DNA of 63,076 bases from a virus, in the IMG/VR virus record IMGVR_UViG_3300020421_001998, positions 1-63,076 of that record; one strand, written 5' to 3'. The notes beneath the pieces are model-generated. The model was not told the origin of the DNA. It searched no databases and saw only the letters and a list, made by a program, of their open reading frames with translations. The position numbers were made by a program, and so were the translations under genes. Of this stretch, positions 59,974-63,076 are shown piece by piece. Each line of letters starts with the position of its first letter. The stretch's first letter is position 1.

Positions 59974-60795
59974 ATGGCAATCAATCACTACTTTCAAGGT
60001 GGACGAGGCATTGGTAATAACGCCGAACAGAGATTGCACGAAGACCTAATCATTGAAGGATTAAAAATCTACGGACAAGACGTTTATTACCTACCACGAA
60101 CATTAGTTAACAGAGATTTAGTATTAGGCGAAGATACTACAAGTCGTTTTGACGACTCGTATATGATTGAAATGTATTTTGAAACGCAAGAAGGCTTTGC
60201 TGGCGAACAAGAATTAATTAACAAATTTGGTTTAGAGATTAGAGAAGATACAACACTTGTTGTTTCTAAACGTAGATTTGAGGAACACGTAGCAAGTAAA
60301 GCTAATTTAATTGCAGTAGGCAGACCAAACGAGGGAGATATAATTTATCTACCTTTAATGAATTCATTTTTTGAAATTCAGTTTGTTGAAGACCAAGAGC
60401 CATTCTTTCAATTAGGAAATTTACCTGTTTATAAATTAAGAGTGACTAGATTTGAATATGCAAATGAAGAGATTAATACTGGCCAAGAGATACTTGACCA
60501 AGCTGAAGACAAGTATTCATTAAACGAATTAAACCACAAAGTAGGTTTGGAATCAGGTCAAGTTGCATTGACAGGTGATGGTTCAATTGAATTAGAAGAT
60601 TACTTTGATTATTCAACAGGTCAAAAAGCATTATTGATGTTAGAAACATTTACAGGTGCTAAGTCTATTCAAACTCAATCTAACTATGCAAATAATTTAG
60701 ATATGAACGCCTCTGCTGGTTATGATACGGTGTCAACAGCAGACGATATATTAGATTTTACAGAAAGAAATCCTTTCGGAGAGGTTGACGAATAA
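59974..60795 (+). CDS. gp14: Neck protein gp14, 273 aa
   Basis: HYFQGGRGIGNNAEQRLHED, then LIIEGLKIYGQDVYYLPRTL and SRFDDSYMIEMYFETQEGF, are the well-conserved gp14 patterns in T4-like phages. Length matches T4 gp14 (256 aa). Five bases after gp13 and sharing a base with gp15 (TAATG). Together with gp13 it makes the neck to which tails attach. Confidence 0.94.
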   Translation: MAINHYFQGGRGIGNNAEQRLHEDLIIEGLKIYGQDVYYLPRTLVNRDLVLGEDTTSRFDDSYMIEMYFETQEGFAGEQELINKFGLEIREDTTLVVSKRRFEEHVASKANLIAVGRPNEGDIIYLPLMNSFFEIQFVEDQEPFFQLGNLPVYKLRVTRFEYANEEINTGQEILDQAEDKYSLNELNHKVGLESGQVALTGDGSIELEDYFDYSTGQKALLMLETFTGAKSIQTQSNYANNLDMNASAGYDTVSTADDILDFTERNPFGEVDE

Positions 60796-61601
60796 TGTTT
60801 GGTTCACATTTTTACAACGAAGGTATTAGAAGATTAACAATTGGTTTTGGTCAATTGTTTAACAATGTTATTGTTCAAAATAAATCTTCTACTGGTGCAG
60901 TAACCAAAAGATACAGAGTGCCTTTAGCATATGCACCTAAAGAAAAATTTTTAGTTAGATTAGATGAACAAGCTAATTTAAATAATAGAGAGTTTGCAAT
61001 AACTTTACCTAGAATGGGTTTTGAAATGACAGGTCTATCATATGACTCTACTAGAAAGTTAAACAAAATGCAAAAATTCAAACAAGTTAAGACCGGTGAA
61101 GATGGTAAAGTTATGGATTATAATTATACTCCTGTTCCGTACAATGTCAATTATACCCTTAATATATTTACGGCAACTGCTGAAAACGGACTAATAATTG
61201 TAGAACAGATTTTACCATTCTTCCAACCTGATTACACGGTAACCGTTAATATGGTTCCTGATTTAAATATAAAAAGAGACGTACCAATTGTTTTAAATAG
61301 TGTTCAATATCAAGATAGCTATGATGGCAATTTTACAACTAGAAGAGCTGTAATTTATACTTTACAATTTACGGCAAAAACATATCTATTTGGCCCTATG
61401 GCAAATAGTAAAGTTATTAAAGAAGTACAAGACGATTTATATACTGATACGAATAAACCACCAGCAACAAGAGAGGAAAGGATTATTATAACTCCTAATC
61501 CAGCAAATGCTAATGCAGATGATGACTTTGGATTTACTACACAAATTTTAAATTTTAGTGATGGTAAAAATTATAATCCTTCTAGTGATACAGATGAGTA
61601 A
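60795..61601 (+). CDS. gp15: Tail sheath stabiliser / completion protein gp15, 268 aa
   Basis: The N-terminus FGSHFYNEGIRRLTIGFGQL, the centre MGFEMTGLSYDSTRKLNKMQ and the stretch VEQILPFFQPDYTVTVNMVP are typical of gp15, the hexameric terminator of tail tube and sheath. T4 gp15 is 272 aa. It overlaps gp14 by one base and gp16 by eight. The C-terminal 30 residues are acidic and probably flexible. Confidence 0.94.
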   Translation: MFGSHFYNEGIRRLTIGFGQLFNNVIVQNKSSTGAVTKRYRVPLAYAPKEKFLVRLDEQANLNNREFAITLPRMGFEMTGLSYDSTRKLNKMQKFKQVKTGEDGKVMDYNYTPVPYNVNYTLNIFTATAENGLIIVEQILPFFQPDYTVTVNMVPDLNIKRDVPIVLNSVQYQDSYDGNFTTRRAVIYTLQFTAKTYLFGPMANSKVIKEVQDDLYTDTNKPPATREERIIITPNPANANADDDFGFTTQILNFSDGKNYNPSSDTDE

Positions 61602-62061
61602 ACTTGAAGATAGTGTAAATGAAATTTTAGGTATAGAAAAGAAAAGTGAGGTTGTAGTAAAAGACTTTGAACAACCAGCTCCTGTTCCTAGAAAAATTGA
61701 TGAAACAAAAGATGATGTTGATAATGATTATGCTCATAGTAGAGATAATTATTATAATCTTATTGACAAAGGTAATGAGGCAATTGAAGGTATATTAGAT
61801 ATTGCAAAAGAAGGCCAACATCCTAGAGCATATGAAGTTGCAGGTCAATTGATAGGTCAAGTAGCTCAGACGGTAGATAAACTACAAGACTTGCAAAAGA
61901 AACTAAAAGATTTAAAAGAAGTACCTAATAAAACAAGTGCTAATATTAAAAATGCATTGTTCGTAGGTTCTACAAAAGAATTACAACAAATGCTAAATCG
62001 GAAAAAAGAAGATGAAATTATTGAAGGCAAAATTGACAAACCCGAAAAAGATAATACTTGA
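61594..62061 (+). CDS. gp16: Small terminase subunit gp16, 155 aa
   Basis: The start at 61594 (MSKLEDSVNEILGIEKKSEV) overlaps the gp15 stop, and an earlier in-frame ATG at 61558 would give an unlikely hydrophobic end. DNDYAHSRDNYYNLIDKGNE, then AYEVAGQLIGQVAQTVDKLQ and NALFVGSTKELQQML match T4 gp16 (164 aa): an acidic N-terminus, central helical pair forming the oligomer ring, and the 'FvGSxxELxxml' tail. It recognises DNA and stimulates the gp17 ATPase. Confidence 0.92.
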   Translation: MSKLEDSVNEILGIEKKSEVVVKDFEQPAPVPRKIDETKDDVDNDYAHSRDNYYNLIDKGNEAIEGILDIAKEGQHPRAYEVAGQLIGQVAQTVDKLQDLQKKLKDLKEVPNKTSANIKNALFVGSTKELQQMLNRKKEDEIIEGKIDKPEKDNT

Positions 62062-62299
62062 TTTAAGTAAGTTGCAATTTATCAAGTCTATGACACCACT
62101 AAAACAATTATTAGATGGTGAAGAATTAATAAATCCAATAGAAGTATTAAAACACGAAGTTAGTTTAACACCAAGAAAAGGTGTTAACGGTGTAGAATAT
62201 ACCGAAAAAGAATATTCTGTGTGGCGTGGCTCGCAAAGGGTACAGGCTGCCAGACAATTAGGTTATACACATATAGAGGGAATAGTGATAAATGTCTGA
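62012..62299 (+). CDS. ParB/Srx-like domain protein between terminase genes, 95 aa
   Basis: ELINPIEVLKHEVSLTPRKG and YSVWRGSQRVQAARQLGYTH followed by IEGIVINV resemble the ParB-like nuclease fold (box 'xxGxxRxxAaxxLG...i.vi'). The first ATG at 62012 lies 50 bases inside gp16; other starts (TTG at 62033, ATG at 62090 giving 69 aa) are possible and no strong Shine-Dalgarno decides. Its end overlaps gp17 by eight bases. A role in packaging or DNA binding is suggested by place only. Confidence 0.65.
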   Translation: MKLLKAKLTNPKKIILDLSKLQFIKSMTPLKQLLDGEELINPIEVLKHEVSLTPRKGVNGVEYTEKEYSVWRGSQRVQAARQLGYTHIEGIVINV

Positions 62300-63076
62300 C
62301 GCATATCTAGGTAATCCGAATCTAAAGAAAGTAAATACACCTGTTGAATTTACAAAAGAACAAATTGTAGAATATCAAAAGTGTGCTAATGACCCTATTT
62401 ACTTTATGCAAAGTTATATTCAAATTGTATCTCTTGATGATGGCTTAGTGCCTTTTAAAATGTATGGTTTTCAAGAAAAAATTGTTAACACTATGCATAA
62501 CAATAGATTTACAATTTGCAAACTACCTAGACAATCAGGTAAATCAACAACCGTTATTTCTTATTTACTTCATTATGCATTGTTTAATCCTAATTCAAAC
62601 ATTGCTTTACTTGCTAATAAATCATCTACTGCTAGAGATATATTAAGTAGATTACAACTTGCATATGAAAACTTACCAAAGTGGATGCAACAAGGAGTTA
62701 TAAACTGGAACAAAGGTAATATTGAATTAGAAAATAAATCAACTATTGTGGCGGCTGCAACTTCTTCAAGTGCAATCCGAGGTGGTTCTTATAATATTAT
62801 TTTCCTAGATGAGTACGCTTTCGTACCTGCTAATATTGCCGAAATGTTTTTTAGCTCTGTTTATCCTACAATCTCCTCTGGTCAAAAAACAAAAATGATT
62901 ATTGTATCAACACCATATGGTATGAATCAGTTTTACAAATTATGGACAGACGCAGAGAATGGTAGAAATGATTATGTACCTATTGAAGTACATTGGTCGG
63001 AAGTACCTGGTCGTGACGAAGAATGGAAAGAAAGAACAATTAGAAACACCTCACCTGAGCAGTTTCAACAAGAGTT
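62292..63076 (+). CDS. gp17: Large terminase subunit gp17, N-terminal ATPase part (3' truncated)
   Basis: The ATG at 62292 opens a frame that stays open to the window end (261 codons seen; T4 gp17 has 610). Walker A is at about residues 79-86 (CKLPRQSGKST), Walker B with catalytic Glu at 169-174 (NIIFLDEYAF), and the coupling motif region (KMIIVSTPYGMNQFYKLW) follows. The N-terminal part DPIYFMQSYIQIVSLDDGLV is also conserved. This is the motor that fills the head; the nuclease domain lies beyond the window. Confidence 0.95.
   Translation, partial: MSDAYLGNPNLKKVNTPVEFTKEQIVEYQKCANDPIYFMQSYIQIVSLDDGLVPFKMYGFQEKIVNTMHNNRFTICKLPRQSGKSTTVISYLLHYALFNPNSNIALLANKSSTARDILSRLQLAYENLPKWMQQGVINWNKGNIELENKSTIVAAATSSSAIRGGSYNIIFLDEYAFVPANIAEMFFSSVYPTISSGQKTKMIIVSTPYGMNQFYKLWTDAENGRNDYVPIEVHWSEVPGRDEEWKERTIRNTSPEQFQQE

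Overview
This window is part of the genome of a strictly lytic, T4-like marine myovirus. It is AT-rich. It carries the T4 morphogenesis order: gp5 (5'-truncated), PAAR tip, gp25, gp6, a gp7-position protein, gp8, then gp13, gp14, gp15, gp16 and gp17 (3'-truncated). Nearly every transcription unit starts with the T4 late promoter octamer TATAAATA. No integrase, repressor, CRISPR array or insertion sequence was seen. Gene content (2OG-Fe(II) hydroxylases, an IscA-like protein, a DUF4815-type virion protein, and a heme oxygenase next to a PcyA/PcyX-type bilin reductase) resembles uncultured marine T4-like phages. A marine alphaproteobacterial host (SAR11 or relative) is an inference.

Layout. (1) 1-8.6 kb: end of gp5, three small membrane proteins and one membrane-anchored coiled-coil protein, two 2OG-Fe(II) hydroxylases facing away from each other, an IscA-like protein, a fibre protein followed by a glycine-rich adhesin-like protein, a Cys-rich small protein, a structured mRNA leader, and a leftward module with tRNA-Arg(UCU) and tRNA-Pro(UGG) behind a sigma70-like promoter. 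(2) 8.3-24.9 kb: baseplate and fibre genes. (3) 25.0-39.4 kb: an accessory island. Twelve overlapping leftward genes and five overlapping rightward genes diverge from one back-to-back pair of late promoters at 35748-35761. They encode glycosyltransferase-like proteins, an SGNH hydrolase, a DegT aminotransferase, two radical SAM enzymes, two nitroreductases, a NodU-type carbamoyltransferase, a methyltransferase, three 2OG-Fe(II) oxygenases and a possible acyltransferase. (4) 39.7-57.1 kb: small virion proteins and giant fibres, including three paralogues with carbohydrate-binding modules followed by RCC1-type propeller repeats. (5) 57.1-59.1 kb: an unknown gene, heme oxygenase and bilin reductase. 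(6) 59.2-63.1 kb: neck, tail completion and terminase genes.

How it fits together. The core genes build the contractile tail and package DNA. The fibre repertoire (Gly-rich adhesin, CBM/RCC1 fibres, cupredoxin-like domains) is the host-recognition surface. The late-promoter-driven island could make and attach an unusual sugar or small-molecule decoration to virion or cell surface (inference). The heme oxygenase and bilin reductase would turn host heme into a reduced linear tetrapyrrole. The two tRNAs read AGA and CCA, which look like the dominant Arg and Pro codons of these genes.

A feature of the whole window is that several short words appear to be missing on both strands: CATG, ACAGT/ACTGT, GATC except inside GGATCC, and GATGC except as GGATGC. 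Codon choice at codon junctions appears bent to avoid them. This was read by eye and should be recounted.
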